Shown piece by piece: positions 33,806 through 46,753 of a stretch of DNA of 64,000 bases (position 1 is the first letter of the stretch; each line of letters starts with the position of its first letter). The position numbers and the translations under genes were made by a program. Location: NCBI RefSeq assembly GCF_011386835.1, contig NC_088792.1, positions 65,801,287-65,865,286 of the forward strand, in the 5' to 3' direction. The notes beneath the pieces are model-generated. The model did no database searches. It saw nothing but the letters and a program-made list of their open reading frames with translations, and was not told the origin of the DNA. The DNA comes from Chrysemys picta bellii (Eukaryota; Chordata; Testudines; Emydidae).

Positions 33806-35480
33806 GGTGCTGCTTTGAGGTACAGAGTGCTGCAGTCAGAAAAACTTCAACAGAACTATTTTCCATTGGAAAATGCAGTTCTATCAAAATGGAAATGCAT
33901 GTTGAGTTAATCACTGTTTTGTTTAAGAGGAAGTTTTATCAATGGCAAAACATCCTGTTTTGACACTTTCAGAACAACACATCTTATTTCAAAAGGGAAA
34001 AAAAACATTTTTTTTCCAAAAATTTAAAATCTTTTATATTTTATTAGATATTAGATAATGTCAAAATCCACAAAATGTCTTTGAAGAAAAATTTCATTTT
34101 GAGTCATCAGAGTGTTACTTCAGAATTTACTTTTGTGGAGAACTTCAACATTTTTGGCTTTTGTTTCAAATTGAAACAAAAACACATTTGGAAATCTCAA
34201 TCCTCTCTGAAACAGAATTCCTATTCTCCTCAAAGCATTAGTAGCAATTCTGATTACAGACAGTATCTTTAAGCCTAAATATTTGAAATATACAGAGCCA
34301 GATTGTCTGCTGTTAATCAGGATCACTCTATTCAAGTGTATTTAGTATCTGAAGTATTACTCCTTTTCTTTTTACTTCTACTGTAGTATCATAAATATAA
34401 AAAAAATCAAAGAAACAATGCTATAACAAGATGATGGTATCCAACCATTTATTCAGAAGGACCTTATTTTCTGAGTGATATTTTGTTTTATTTTCAGAAT
34501 AATTTGGAACAGGCAAGCCAGAGCCCACTCAGAATTGATTTTTGTGACCTCAAATATTTAGAATTATAACAGGAAATAAACCATTAAGTGATAAACAAGG
34601 AAACGTGGATACAATTACTTTCATGGTGTAATTTTATTCATTCTAGTTGCGAAAATGAAGAGAAAATACTGACCTGAGCACTTCGGTTCTGAATGCAAAC
34701 TGTACTATCTATTATTAAACAAAGTCAAAAGCAATGTGAAAGATCTTGAATCTATTCAAGGCATGCACCTCATTACAGACTTAGCAAATTAAAACACAAA
34801 TAGGATTAGAAAAGAATAATGTAACAATCTCCCACTATGGTCCCGGGAGCATTAAGTCATAAATTGGGTTTGCATTAAATTGTGCCTGCAGTATTGAATT
34901 CAGGAAAAGAGCTATACACTGAAGATAAACCTTGCTGGGCTAGCCAACGCCTGTATGACTGTGTTTTTGTAACTATATAGTAAATTTGTTAGCATCTAGG
35001 AGGACACACACGAAAAATTGGTATTTCAGAACCTAATTAGAATATATAGGCTATGTATAGCTATCGTTGGCTGCAGAGATGTTAACCCAGTCTCTCCCTG
35101 TGCTGTTTTGCTGACTTTACCTGAAGATGCTCAATTAAATATAGGAGCTAGTGTAAACACTTTTCACTAGGTCAACCCATGTGATGAACTATACAAGCTT
35201 TCTGGTTTGCATGAGCTCCTATTACAGTACAAGCTTCTCTTACATAGAGAAAAATATCTTACACCAAGCAAAGGACTGGAGAGAATGAGTTTCCTCATTA
35301 TTAGATATATTCTGTTGTTATGGGAACTAAAATAGTAAGTTATGTTAAAAAGGATTTTAGCTAATAAAGATCTGCCTTATGCTATGGCAATAGCTATACA
35401 AAATATAACAAGGCTTTAAAAAAGTACTTATTTCTATTTCAGAAGATGCAGATTTTTGAAAAACACATCAACAAATAAAT
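33806..35480. other. AT-rich single-copy-looking sequence
   Basis: No gene or named repeat. One local inverted pair lies at about 34160-34180 (TTTGTTTCAAATTGAAACAAA). Confidence 0.5.
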
Positions 35481-35550
35481 TGGGTCAAATTCATCCATAG
35501 TGCAGCTCAAGTGAAGGTTATGGAGTTATGCTGGGGATGAATTTGGCCCA
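35481..35550. repeat. Palindromic MITE-like repeat
   Basis: TGGGTCAAATTCATCC at the left and GGATGAATTTGGCCCA at the right are inverted with one mismatch. Centre has TGGAGTTATG. Confidence 0.65.
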
Positions 35551-36104
35551 CTTTTTCTTAAATAAGGACACTACAAAAATGATCTATTGTTACAGGGAGA
35601 GCTAATAGTGACTCCTATATTTAAGTTGCCTAATATTTTCCAATATAAAAGATTCTTGTCCTTTTCTTTGAGAAGCTCTCTCACCTTTATTATTTGCAGC
35701 ACGGCTTTGATATTTGACAGGAAGACTGCCCTCAGGGTAGGGAAGTGGCTTTTCTTTGTCCCATGAATTTTTATGAGCTTTTGCTGCTATGAACTGTTTA
35801 CAATTGCCACTTCCCTTCTCTCATTTGTATTGGTCAGGAAAACGTTGGCAGCATGCCATGGTAATAGCTAAATGCCCTAACATTCTAAGTGTAGTCCTGT
35901 GCAGCAGACACTGATATGGGAATGTGTGGGAGTAGCCAGAACCACTGGGAAGAAACTGGGCTGAGCATGGTGACCAGCGCATGTTAGTCTCCGTGGGGCA
36001 TATAAACTGGCTAGGCAGCAGGTAGACCAGTCTTGAAGACAATTTGTCACTTTAGTCTCTTCTTCAAAGTTTAGCCAAAAATATGTTGGCTAGGATGTGG
36101 AAAA
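35551..36104. other. Unassigned non-coding sequence
   Basis: No gene or clear repeat seen. Confidence 0.45.
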
Positions 36105-36310
36105 AAATCACACCACTAGCTGACATAGCTATGTTGACAAAACCCCGGTATAGATGCAGCTATGCCAACAGAAGAATGCTTCTTCCATCTTCGCTAATAC
36201 ATACAGGGAGACGTAGCTATGCCGGCAAACGAACTCCTCCTGATGGTTTATGCTGCATCTCCACTAGGGGGCCTCGGTTAGCATAGTTAATGCTGGCATA
36301 ACTATACCAC
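36105..36310. mobile_element. MITE related to 12582-12784
   Basis: Shares the words TGACATAGCTATG, GGTATAGATGCAGCTATGCC and ATGCTGGCATAACTATACC with the element at 12.6 kb. The ACATAGCTATG and CGTAGCTATGCCGGC words make internal inverted pairs. Terminal ends are diverged. Confidence 0.55.
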
Positions 36311-37427
36311 TAAAGGGTCTATCATGTAGGCAAGTTCTCCATGTCTGTAGGTGGGAGGTCACAAAGCAGGGGCAGTTCTTCTATAGGCAAGTTCTTCTAC
36401 AGAGCTGCCTGGTGTCCCAAGCAGTTGTGAACAAATTCTGGGCCTTTGTCTGCACCCAACTGGGAGACTCTCCAGACTGTCAGCTGTAGTAACCTCAAGA
36501 AGCTCTAGAGGGGGGAAGCAGTGCTTAAAAAAAACCCAAACAACCCAGGACTTGGATCTCTAAGTGGTTTTGCTGTGGAGTCTTTCCTCCTCCCCTGCAT
36601 TGCCAGTGGGGAAATCTTTGGCTGAATGGGGTTGTCTTTCTCCCTCCAACCCTTGGCCGACAGCTCCCTTTCGGAGTAACCTTTTAACATTTTTCTTGAT
36701 TTTCTTAAACAGCAAACATTAGACACATTAAGAATAGCAACAACAAAATCATTAAGCACTGTAACATTCTCCTAGGAGCCAGCCTTATCCTTTAATCAGG
36801 TTATGGAAAATTCATTCCTCTTCTAGCCATTTATCTTCTTTGTTTATGCACACACCAAGTGACCCACTTCTTAGCATCAAAACCAACAAACAACAAAAGA
36901 TTCTTCACTATTTATGGATTTATGTTCTCTTTTGTTTTGTTTTATTGGGACTCAAATAATCAAGTTCATCCATTCTAATTAAACCTAGCGTGTGCTAATT
37001 ATCTATCAATTCTATCATAGAGCCTGATTCTCTCCCATTGAAGTCAATATGAATTTTGCCAATGACCTCACTGGGAAAAGGATTGAGTTCAGCTTCTTCT
37101 ATAATGATTGATTATTTATATTAAAAGGGAGAAGCCTGGGCTGAAATCAGAAGTACCTTGGGTCTGTGAATTGAAGCCACACTCTCCCACCTGAGCCTGC
37201 AGCTAGTAGGAGTGGCTGCAGAAGCAGGCTAAGCAGGGAGTGAGCAGTTGGGGGGATGGGGTAAAATGGGGCCCAGCCTGTTCCACTCCTATCCCCAGGA
37301 CTGTGCAGAGGAGACCCCCGCCCCAATCTGCTAAAACTAGGACTCAGATGGTGCCTTTTCCTCCTCTCCCCACACACATTGTGGATAGAGAGGAGGAAGA
37401 AGAAAGTACAAAGAGGAACCAGTCAGC
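36311..37427. other. Unassigned sequence
   Basis: Contains a small palindromic repeat at about 37021-37090 (GAGCCTGATTCTCTCCCATTG, then AAGTCAATATG, then GGATTGAG). No gene. Confidence 0.45.
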
Positions 37428-37470
37428 AGGGCCGGCTCTGGCTTTTTTGCCACCCTAGGCCACCCAGACC
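37428..37470 (+). mobile_element. Truncated GGCCGGCTCCAG MITE
   Basis: AGGGCCGGCTCTGGCTTTTTTGCC matches the left end of 27614-27858, then similarity stops after about 43 bases. Confidence 0.6.
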
Positions 37471-39364
37471 GTTTGTGCAGTGCCTAGCAGAATGAGGCCC
37501 AACTCTTAGCTGATTCGCAGGCACTACTGTAATAAACAGGATTAATATTAATTAATTATTAATAGATCAATTGAATGCTCTGCCATTCTCCTGAATCTAA
37601 TCCTGCCACATGTATGTAAGTGGCTCAAACTCAACTTCAACATCCTTTTATGGATTAACATTAAAGACACCATCAGGACAAATTTGGCCCAAAATTTTGG
37701 TGCTGTAAAATAGATTTTTCCATAACCTATGATCAGTACAAAGGCTTCTGTTACATCTTTAAAATTCCAAAGGAAACATTTTTGGATGAAATCATTCCCC
37801 TGTAGAATCTAAACACTGCAGCATAATGCTAATACATGAGAAACTAACTGATAACTGAGCACAAACAAAAGTGAAATGGATCATTATCCAAGATGAAAGA
37901 AATACAAAAAGTACACATCATAAATGGTGAAAAGTAAATTAGAATTTTTAAATAGTGAATCTTAATAATAAAAATTGCTAGTAAGTAATACAAGTAAGGA
38001 GACATCCTATTTTTTTTAATTATCTTGAGTTTACCGTTGTTTTAATGGAATATATTCTAGTTTTTTGCAATTTCCTTATTGCTCAAAATGTTCACAAATA
38101 ATGAATTATAATTAGAGTTTGGACCTTTTTAGCTAAAGATGAACTTCTGATGCATCCAGTGGTGATCACCTCAGCTTTTTAAATTTGTCATTTTATTACA
38201 AAAGCTGACTTTTTTTTGTTCCTATTAAGTTTTTCTTTCACTATAAAGAAAACAAACGTTTAAGCTGACTCACTGCTAAGTGGGACCTAGAAACCCACCA
38301 GTGGTCGACATAGGGTATTTAGAGTAGCTGGAAGAGAAGGGCAGAGAGAGAATATCAGAAGGAGAAAAGAAATAAAGCACACCCCAGAAGATAAAGAAGA
38401 ATAAATGATGAATATTGGCAAGAGATAAAAAAGATTCTTTGTTACCATGTGTAATATAACCTTGCATTGGCAACAACTGGGCACCCAATATAAGACTCTA
38501 ATTTCATGTCAGTGATATTAACATTGCTTGTGCTTTTCTTTCATGCTTTATTTAATATCTCCAAAACCATGTGCATTTCTGAAACTTAGCATATAGGATG
38601 GCAAAGTATTTGTCCACGGGGACCCGCACTGACAGTGGCCCAATCAGTCTCTCCTCTAGTAGAAATTTTTCAGTGCAAGATCCAAAGATGCTTCAAGTGG
38701 ATGTATTTTCTATTTTTACTTCCTGAATTATTACTGGATGTGAATGTCAATAATAGATAAACATATCTCAAAGAGACTCAGCAAGTTTGGCCTCAGCTGC
38801 CTCTGGAGAGCCACCCCTCAAATGATATCTCAGCTAGGGTGACAGATTTCCCTGGAGGGGGGAGGGAGACAAATATCCCTCCACTCTAGCAACCCCCTGA
38901 CCTGAATCATCTGATGAATTTACAGTCTTCAATACAGCTAGGTGTGCATAATTAATGTATTGCTGAAGACCAGTTACTGTATTTTACAGTTGAAATTAGA
39001 GTATATTTTTTCACAAATGAAACAATATTTATTTCCTAAAAGAGAAATAACAACATACTGTATATCAGCAACCAGCAATTGCCGCTGGGCAGATCTAGGG
39101 GGAAAAAGATGATTTGTATTTTATTTAAATCACTAAGAATAATTTTGTTACTTGAAATGTCTTTCAGGATTGGAGGGACTTTTTAAAGGTGTCCATGGGA
39201 AACGTATTAAATGAGCGCATGAAAAATAAAGGTAACAGAAGATGATGTGACAAGTGTTCTGCACTGCAATTGAATCCAGATTCCCATGCAAGTAACATCT
39301 ACTGTTCTATTTATATAGCAATGTAAGAGTCTGTGCCTGGACACATCCTGATTTACAGAAGCTG
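37471..39364. other. AT-rich unassigned sequence
   Basis: No gene or clear repeat. It looks like single-copy DNA. Confidence 0.5.
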
Positions 39365-40010
39365 AAGATCTGGCCCTGTATCTTTGAAGCACTTTACAAA
39401 CATTAATTCATTAATCCTCACAACACTGACATGAGGCAAGAAAGCAGATATCAGCATCCCCACTTCACAGGTTGGGAAACTGATAGAGTGCTTAGGTGAC
39501 TTCTCTGGTGGAGGCTGGAGCCATCTGAGGGCGTATCTACACTGCAGCTGACAGAGTATTGCCGCTTGCGGCTAATCTAGCTAGCGTGGCTAAAAATAGT
39601 AATGAAGACACGGTGGCACAGACTCTGGTCCAGGCTAGAAGTGTGAGTACATACTCAGGTTCCTGGGCCACTGCATTATCACTGCCATTTTTAGCTGCTC
39701 TAGCTAGATTAAGGCTAACACTGGTATGTCTACACAAGCTACAGTAGTGCCTCTGGTTGCAGTGTAGACATACCTTTAATGTAATGTAAGTAGGCAAAAA
39801 GTGCATGAGTTCAAAGGTGCGGAGTCACGCTACAGCAGCAGGTAAAGATAAGAATGTATCGGAATCAAAACCAGGTAGGTAAGCCTTGCTCTGAGGAGCT
39901 ACCACTTGATTTGTCCAAGGCCACAGAAGGAGACGGTAGTATTCAAGGTGGGATTAGAACTGAGGAACTCCTGTCACACCCCACTGCCAAGCATTGTGCT
40001 CAGATCATAC
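39365..40010 (+). repeat. Ancient CORE-SINE/MIR-like repeat split by a MITE
   Basis: Left piece (39365-39510): GAAGCACTTTACAAACATTAATTC, ATCCTCACAACACTG, ATCCCCACTTCACAGGTTGGGAAACTGA. Right piece (about 39895-40010): ACTTGATTTGTCCAAGGCCACAG and GGGATTAGAACTGAGGAACTCCTG. The two join into the usual continuous repeat order (TTTACAGATGGGGAAACTGAGGC, then ACTTGCCCAAGGTCACAC, then GGATTTGAACC). The MITE at 39530-39775 lies between them. Confidence 0.65.
39530..39775. mobile_element. MITE of the TCTACACTGCAG class
   Basis: GGCGTATCTACACTGCAG at the left and GGTTGCAGTGTAGACATACC at the right are inverted copies. Inside, GCGGCTAATCTAGCTAGCG and GCTCTAGCTAGATTAAGGC make an internal inverted pair. Inserted in the older CORE-like repeat. 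Confidence 0.72.
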
Positions 40011-40314
40011 TGTCTGATTGATGAGGGTGGCACATTTAGCTGCACAAAGCTGTTTTCTGTGAATTACACTTTTAATTACACTGTTAACCAGTCTCCCTAT
40101 GAATTTGCCTTATGGAGCAAATCCCACACGCTGTGCTCACGCATGGAGACTTTGTGTTTGTTCTCATCTTTACTGTTTCTCTTAATCTAAAATAAAAGTA
40201 ATCTAGGGTGAAGTTATGTGTTTACTGTTTGTCTATGGAAGAACAACTATTCTCTGACCCGCCTCCAAAAATAAGAAGAAATTATTCTATTTTACATTGT
40301 ACATTTTTGATAGG

Positions 40315-40759
40315 AAAACATTTTGCACTTGTAAAGCACCGTTCATCTCTTTAATTTCATTGGGAGTGTTCAGAACCCATCCTTTGATTTGGAGAGGCTG
40401 TCTTCTTTTCTAATCTCCCCTCTCTCTTTCCCTCTCAAGCTTACAGAGGCTGGTGAAGCAGATAAATGCTTTTAAACGTGTTGTTGGTAAAAACCATTAC
40501 AAATATTTTAAAAACATTTTGTAAAAGGCGTGTTATTACTGTTCTAAAAACCAAGCTGTTTTACAAAAGACAATACAGTAGAGGTGGGATACTTAAAAGC
40601 ATCTAAAATGACCTAGGAGCACAAGTCCACAGGACAGGTGTTTTTAAGTTATTTACATGGTTTTGAAATATCCACCCTATAGTCTTAACAAGCCATTGAT
40701 AGGAATCAGAAGAATTGCCATCATTTTACATAAAACGATGTAGTGATCAGATGCGCCTT
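40315..40759 (+). repeat. Left arm of a 445-bp inverted repeat, 99.6% identical
   Basis: Compared base by base with 43404-43848 in reverse complement, all 445 positions align with no gap and 2 mismatches (one in the A/T run near 40528-40540, one near 40687). The arm holds a piece of the 'TTTTCAAAA'-class repeat, but most of it looks single-copy. Such identity contrasts with the strong divergence of other repeats here. It begins AAAACATTTTGCAC and ends ATGCGCCTT. Confidence 0.95.
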
Positions 40760-43403
40760 TGAGAGAGAAACTTTAATTTGTAAACAAACAGGAACAGACA
40801 CCCAAAGCCTGCCATATTTGGGTGCTTCTGATATTACTGTAGTTTTGTACAACACATATTAAAAAAGAACCTTGATCTATCACTAAACTAGTCAGTAAGA
40901 CAGTATGTAGAAAGAGAAGACACTGTGTGATTTATGAATATCCATGATTTTCAGCATGTGTTAGTATCTCACAGTTATTTAGCTCCTTTCATCATGATGG
41001 GAATGTAACAGGCCTATAGAGTCAACATGTCACCTACATATAGAATTATGAGTGGGTCACCAGTTTACTTTAGACATAATCATATATGGGAGAGAGAAAA
41101 TAATTTCAATGGAAGAAAGTGGATTGATTTTGTTTTTCCTGTGGTACCATTTTGGCTTTGAGAACATCAGTGGCCATTTTCCAAGTGCCAAGGTAACACC
41201 CTTGTTTTATTGTTCCCCCTCTGTGCCCAATACACAGAGGATATTAATCAGTTATGGCCTTGGTTACAGAGCTGAGGCTCTTTAGCTCAAGTTGTAACAA
41301 CTTATACTTTTCTCGGAAGGTCTCCAATGTGGTGGCCCAGATGGTGGCTGTCACACCAGCAGAATTAGTCCAGCTGCCTGGGACTTCTCACCAGATTGCA
41401 GAATTTTATTATAGGGCTAGATTGTGGCCTGGGGACTTCAGACCCATGCAGGAGAATAAGGGGGAGTAAGAATTTCCTTGCATCCCAGTGCAGGCTTCCA
41501 GGACCTTGGGTCCAAGTGCATAGCAGCATCCTCTTACTTTATACCTGAAGCAAATAGCTGGGGCATGAGTGGAGTCTTGGTTACATCCATCTTGTTGCTG
41601 GTGTGTGCAGTTGAATTTGCATAGGGTGTGTCATAATTTGTTGCGGATATAGGTCAATAGAAAATTATCCTTCCCCCCCCCCCCCCCACTCTCCCCAGGA
41701 GCAAGAAGGAAGCAGGGGAGGATTTATGATTCAGATGATGTCTACACTTATGGTGGCATTTAGAGTACACATACTGCATGCTCCCATAGCACGGGTATAA
41801 GTAGCAGTGTAGACAGAGAGGCACGGCTTAGGCGAGTAGAGTAAAGACACGCCAGAACCATGTGGTACATACCCTACACAACTCTCTATGACCCGCAACG
41901 GTGCCTCCTCTGTCTTCATTGGTATTTTAGCAGTGTAGAGTTCAGTTGCCTCCCTGCTACTGGAGACTTTTCCCATCACAGGGAGAGGATTTAATGGGGG
42001 GAGGCTCCAGCAGCTCCCCACTGCCACCCCCTGCTAGAGCCTTTCCTCACCACAGTGAAAGGCTCTGGCAATGGAGAGCTGCTGGAGGCTTTCCCCACTG
42101 CCTGCCCCCTGCTAGAGCCTACACTGAGGTGTAGCAACACAGTGCAGCATGGAGGCTGGCAACCTGCTTTTTCACATGCCACACCGCCAGTGTAGACAAG
42201 GCCTTAGAGGGAGGTCTCTGAGGCACAACGCCTCCAGCGGTTACTCATGGGACGGAGACACACATGTATTGCTCAGGGCTGTGCCTAAAGGCACAGTCTA
42301 GCCTTGGTAAGTAGGGTGTTGCGTCTGCAAGTGAGGGGGGAAGAATGATTCAGGAAAAGGACATCCTAGTCAAAGAGGGTGTGTGTGTGTGGGGGGGGAA
42401 GCACAGAAAATGTGAAAAAGGGTAAGAGGGGCATATAGTGTGATAATATGTCACCGTGGCTAGTATCTGAGTTAAATGGTACAGGTGAGGGGAAAAATGG
42501 GGAGGAAATTAGAAATATAAGGAAAATTAAAAATAAACCATCTGAGAGCAAAACCTCTGCATTTGGATACTTCGTAGGTGTCTCTTCAAACTTCTGTCTC
42601 TTTCTTTTTACAATTCACTTCTCCCACACTTTATCCATAATGAAGATGGGATGGTCTACAACTTTATGACAGTTCCATTTATTTCTACCATTTTCATGTA
42701 AACCAATACAACGAGCAGCAGTTGCTTGATAAACGTCAGTATTAATTAAAAATTTTCAGCGTAGGAGTGTTTCTCCCCCCCCCCGCGCCAGACTGGCAGA
42801 GGAGATGAAGCCTGACTGGCAGACGCAGCTGCTGAGCTGTTGACTGGAAATGTTGTCACTGAGAATGAGGCACAGAAGCAGCAGTAGCCCCCTTGACAAA
42901 GTATTTTGGAAAGAGTGGAAGCATTTTGTCACTTGCACTGCGCTGCCACTCAACCTGATGAAGGGGAGGGTGTCTGAGTATCAGTCCTGAATGTAATCCT
43001 TTGCTCCCTGGGCTGGGAAATCTGCAGAGGCAGCTGTTCCGCCCACACATAGGAGGAAGTGCTCCCACCAGTGCTATCTAATGTTGCGACCCTGACGGAC
43101 TGGAAGACTGACGTTGACAGCTCTGGGGGAGAGCCCTTGACTCGGGAGGGAAGGTCACCAAAACGTGTTACTGGTGAGAGTGCAAAAAGGGAAAGGCTCA
43201 GAGGAACCCACTAAAATTCCCCATTCCAAGTTGTATTTATGTTCTCTTTCCTTTAGGATTGATCCCCTGCTCACCACATGCCCCCCCTCCCCTTGTTGGT
43301 CTTGCAAAGCTCTGACAATCACTGGGGTTATACTTCAGTTGTCTCAGCTGTCCTCAGTACCCTTCCAGTTGTGGCAGGCTCCAGAGTCCTGTGAGCATGA
43401 AGT
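40760..43403. other. 2.64-kb spacer between the inverted arms
   Basis: No gene recognised. Holds a poly-C tract (about 41671-41688), a MITE at 41737-42206, a GT/G microsatellite (about 42379-42398) and another C tract (about 42773-42784). Open frames such as 41052-41285 and 43165-43416 show no recognisable domain. Confidence 0.7.
41737..42206. mobile_element. Composite MITE of the GTCTACACT class
   Basis: GATGTCTACACTTATGG at the left and CAGTGTAGACAAGGCCTTA at the right form the ends. Internal GCAGTGTAGACAG (about 41803) suggests that more than one copy is joined. Within it, CCCCACTGCC...CCCCCTGCTAGAGCC occurs twice (about 42017 and 42098) with an inverted GCTCCAGCAGCTCC / GAGCTGCTGGAGGC pair between. 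Confidence 0.6.
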
Positions 43404-43848
43404 AAGGCGCATCTGATCACTACATCGTTTTATGTAAAATGATGGCAATTCTTCTGATTCCTATCAATGGCTTATTAAGACTATAGGGTGGATATTTCAA
43501 AACCATGTAAATAACTTAAAAACACCTGTCCTGTGGACTTGTGCTCCTAGGTCATTTTAGATGCTTTTAAGTATCCCACCTCTACTGTATTGTCTTTTGT
43601 AAAACAGCTTGGTTTTTAGAACAGTAATAACACGCCTTTTACAAAATGTTTTAAAAATATTTGTAATGGTTTTTACCAACAACACGTTTAAAAGCATTTA
43701 TCTGCTTCACCAGCCTCTGTAAGCTTGAGAGGGAAAGAGAGAGGGGAGATTAGAAAAGAAGACAGCCTCTCCAAATCAAAGGATGGGTTCTGAACACTCC
43801 CAATGAAATTAAAGAGATGAACGGTGCTTTACAAGTGCAAAATGTTTT
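43404..43848 (-). repeat. Right arm of the 445-bp inverted repeat
   Basis: Reverse-complement partner of 40315-40759. Both arms start and stop sharply: inner flanks (TGAGAGAG on the left, CATGAAGT on the right) and outer flanks share no homology beyond an A/T run. That indicates a single duplication event and not a family of repeats. Confidence 0.95.
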
Positions 43849-45244
43849 TTTCTCAAAACTGAGTTTTATACATCGAGGGGGGATTTTCAGTGGCACCCCA
43901 TGGCCCTTGAAAATCAATGGTCATTAGACATCCGATTCCTTTGTCTCATCCATAATAGTATTACTAATATAACTGAGCTTCAGAACAGCATTGTAATGGT
44001 GGCTCAGATTCTCTGCTGTGTATTTAGCTTCTGCTCAGTTTTTCTTTCAGGTTTCTGGTACCCCCAAAACTGGTTCTCCACTAGCAAGTGATGTCAACTC
44101 TAGGCCCTACAGAATTCCGTACATGTGTTTGTTTCCCTCTATTGGGTCAGTATGTCACGGTGCTCCGTATCTCTCAAGACCAGGCCCTTACATTGCACAC
44201 AGAACACTAGGGTCTGGCTTCTAGTCAAACACTTTGCACAGCCCTATTCCACACTCCTATTTCCCTGCTGGAATCACTAGAGCACCCAGCTTCCATGCAT
44301 TAATAACATTGGCAGTACTATTTGTGGTCTAGTTAAAAGTTTGAGCTGGCAAAGTATATTTTGACCGAAAAGACACTGAAAGTTATTGCTTCCAGAAAAG
44401 ACATTGGTTGCATCGATTCCATTGTGCATCAGCTTAAAAAAAAAAAAAAAAAGTCTAAATAGAAATGTCTTTTTGCTGGAGTAAAAAAACAGCAACCAAA
44501 AAACCCCCATCAGTTTTAATGATCTAATCTTACAATTGGTTAGAATTTCTGTCTATTGGTTGAAGGAAAACTTGGTTTCAGTAAATTTGTTTTTAATAAA
44601 AATGTGTTACCTATGATAACTGTATATTGCTTAGGTCAAATGAATCTGATTGTGAAAACATATTGAGCAAAAGTATTGGTAGGGTTTAATTTCATTGCTT
44701 TTTTAAAAAGAAGCTATTGAATGCTGGTTTGAATTAAATTCTATTTGTTTTAATAAAAGTGTAGTGGGCTGAGTGTACATATATTTGTTTTAGTGCCAGT
44801 GCATTGGATCCAATAAAACTATATTGGCTTCACTGCTTATGTCTCCTTTTCAGAGAAAATGGATTGAATGGGAAAATGAAACAGGCATGAATCAGCCAAC
44901 CCCAAGGTCTCTGCTCAACTCTGGCATCCAAATAAACTAGAAAAAAAATACTTTATTACAAAACATTGCTTTTAAATTTAAATAAGCTTTAATGTCAAGG
45001 ATGCACATGAGGAGCTTAATTGCGCCCATAAAAGACTGCGGTTTTCCGAACCAAGCTTTGCTGTGGACAAACTGTGCAGCTGCTTCAGGCTACATAAGCA
45101 GAGATTTCACAGTAATCCAGATAACAGGCTGGCTTCTGCTCTCGGTTACTCCGATGTAAATCAGGCTCATTCTCACTTGAGGCAGAGACAGTGATACGCT
45201 ATCTTTAAGCATCTACAATAGTGCATAACAAGTGTCACTGACCC
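43849..45244. other. AT-rich unassigned sequence
   Basis: Contains an A tract at about 44433-44450. The block at about 44990-45120 is repeat-free and could be conserved, but nothing proves it. No gene. Confidence 0.45.
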
Positions 45245-45366
45245 CAGCACAGTGGGGCTACATCCAAGTGTAGACACGTGCTGCACCAATATAAGTCATG
45301 TCTAGGCTAGAAGTTTGCACTGGTGTAGAGACACCAGTGGCTAAAACTCTGCTGTAGGCAAGGCCA
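45245..45366. mobile_element. Diverged MITE of the GTGTAGAC class
   Basis: CCAAGTGTAGACACGTGCTG, then CTGTAGGCAAGGCC at the right, with GCACTGGTGTAGAGACACCAGTGG as an internal inverted pair. Confidence 0.5.
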
Positions 45367-45764
45367 GAGTTCAGGTTTTTTCTTTTAACTCTCCCCTAAG
45401 TTTTCCCACATACTCCCCTAGAGAGAATCAGTCCTGTTAGCTAAAGACAGGCTAATGTCCTCTTAGGTAACTTTACACATAATTTAACTACTTGTCACAT
45501 GATTGGCAGTTCAGTACTGTCTACGTAGCATACCTGAAAATTTTCCTTAGGTCAAAAAGGCCATTTAAGCCAAAGGTGAAGGGCTGGCTGGAACGTAAGT
45601 TTGGGGTTTGTACACAATGGATTGATAGAAAAGAGAGTGCTCACTGGTGGGTGAAAAGAAAGGAGAAGAGTGTTTGTCATTTGGTTTTTATTGAAAAACA
45701 AAAAATTACATGTTTTAACCATTTGAAAAAAATATCCTCATAAGCTAGTTTTGGTCCTGCTTGA

Positions 45765-45766
<2 letters not shown>

Positions 45767-45822
<56 letters not shown>
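45767..45822. repeat. (GT)28 microsatellite
   Basis: Fifty-six uninterrupted bases of alternating G and T. Pure enough to be polymorphic and able to adopt Z-DNA. Confidence 0.98.
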
Positions 45823-45824
<2 letters not shown>

Positions 45825-46753
45825 AGCCATCTGAATTCAGATCAATAAACGGTTAGGTGCAGTTATTTGTAAAATTATTTCCATCAAAGTAATGGATCCC
45901 CTGGGAATGTCAATAAATACCGCCCCTGTGTTACCTAAACTGGATGGAATAAAAATGTTTCCTTCCTTTTCGTAAGCCTTGCCAACGTACCTACTTTACA
46001 CAGACCAAGTGACAGGAAAAGCCTGTGATACAACAAATCCCCAGAGGAGTATAAATGGACACTTCACACTTGGTCCTGTTACTGTAAGATAGCTTCAAGT
46101 TGAAAGGGGCTGAAATGGTGTCTCCTTCATATTCTGCCTGTCTAGGTTCTTATATACTTAAATATACAGTATTAAATCACTGTCACCCTACAATTCAGCA
46201 TGAGTAAAAGCCTCTCTGTGTAGCTGTGCTTCCTCAGAGTGGAATCAGGTTGTGTCTCAGAGTCAGAATCTGCTTCCAATTTCCCTCTTGTGGGGCGGGG
46301 TGGGGTGAGGGGAGGAATGTAATCTGCTGCAATCCTTGTACAGCTAAGATATTGGTGCAGATTTCTCCCCCTTCTGTAGTGGCTAAGGTGCAGGCTGATG
46401 CTCTGGGTGGGTGCAGGAGAGGTGGAGCCAAGGCTTCGTGCTGCTGCCAGCTCACTCCTTGCTTACCTGCATGGGACTGGAGGATCAACCAGTTGGCGGG
46501 TACATTGTGGGTAGCCCATGCAAAGGCCTAAGGGGCCTCCATCCCCCACACAGATACACGAGGTCTCCCATTTAACCCTAAATATGTAGTACTTAGTCTT
46601 TGATGATTTTTTTTTGCAGTACCCTAATCTTTGCTAGATCTCTCTTCATGGCCATAATTACCACAGTAAATTGTCTTAACAGGCTCTTTATAAGTAAGTG
46701 TGACATCAAAATACCCCACCCTGTTATCCTTAATGAACAACCCCGCTGTGAAA
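45823..46753. other. Unassigned non-coding sequence
   Basis: No gene. Overlapping open frames at 46226-46531 have no recognisable content. Confidence 0.45.

Noticed and set aside
45767..45822. GT microsatellite as a regulatory element
   Set aside because: Could form Z-DNA, but nothing nearby suggests a promoter; listed only as a repeat.
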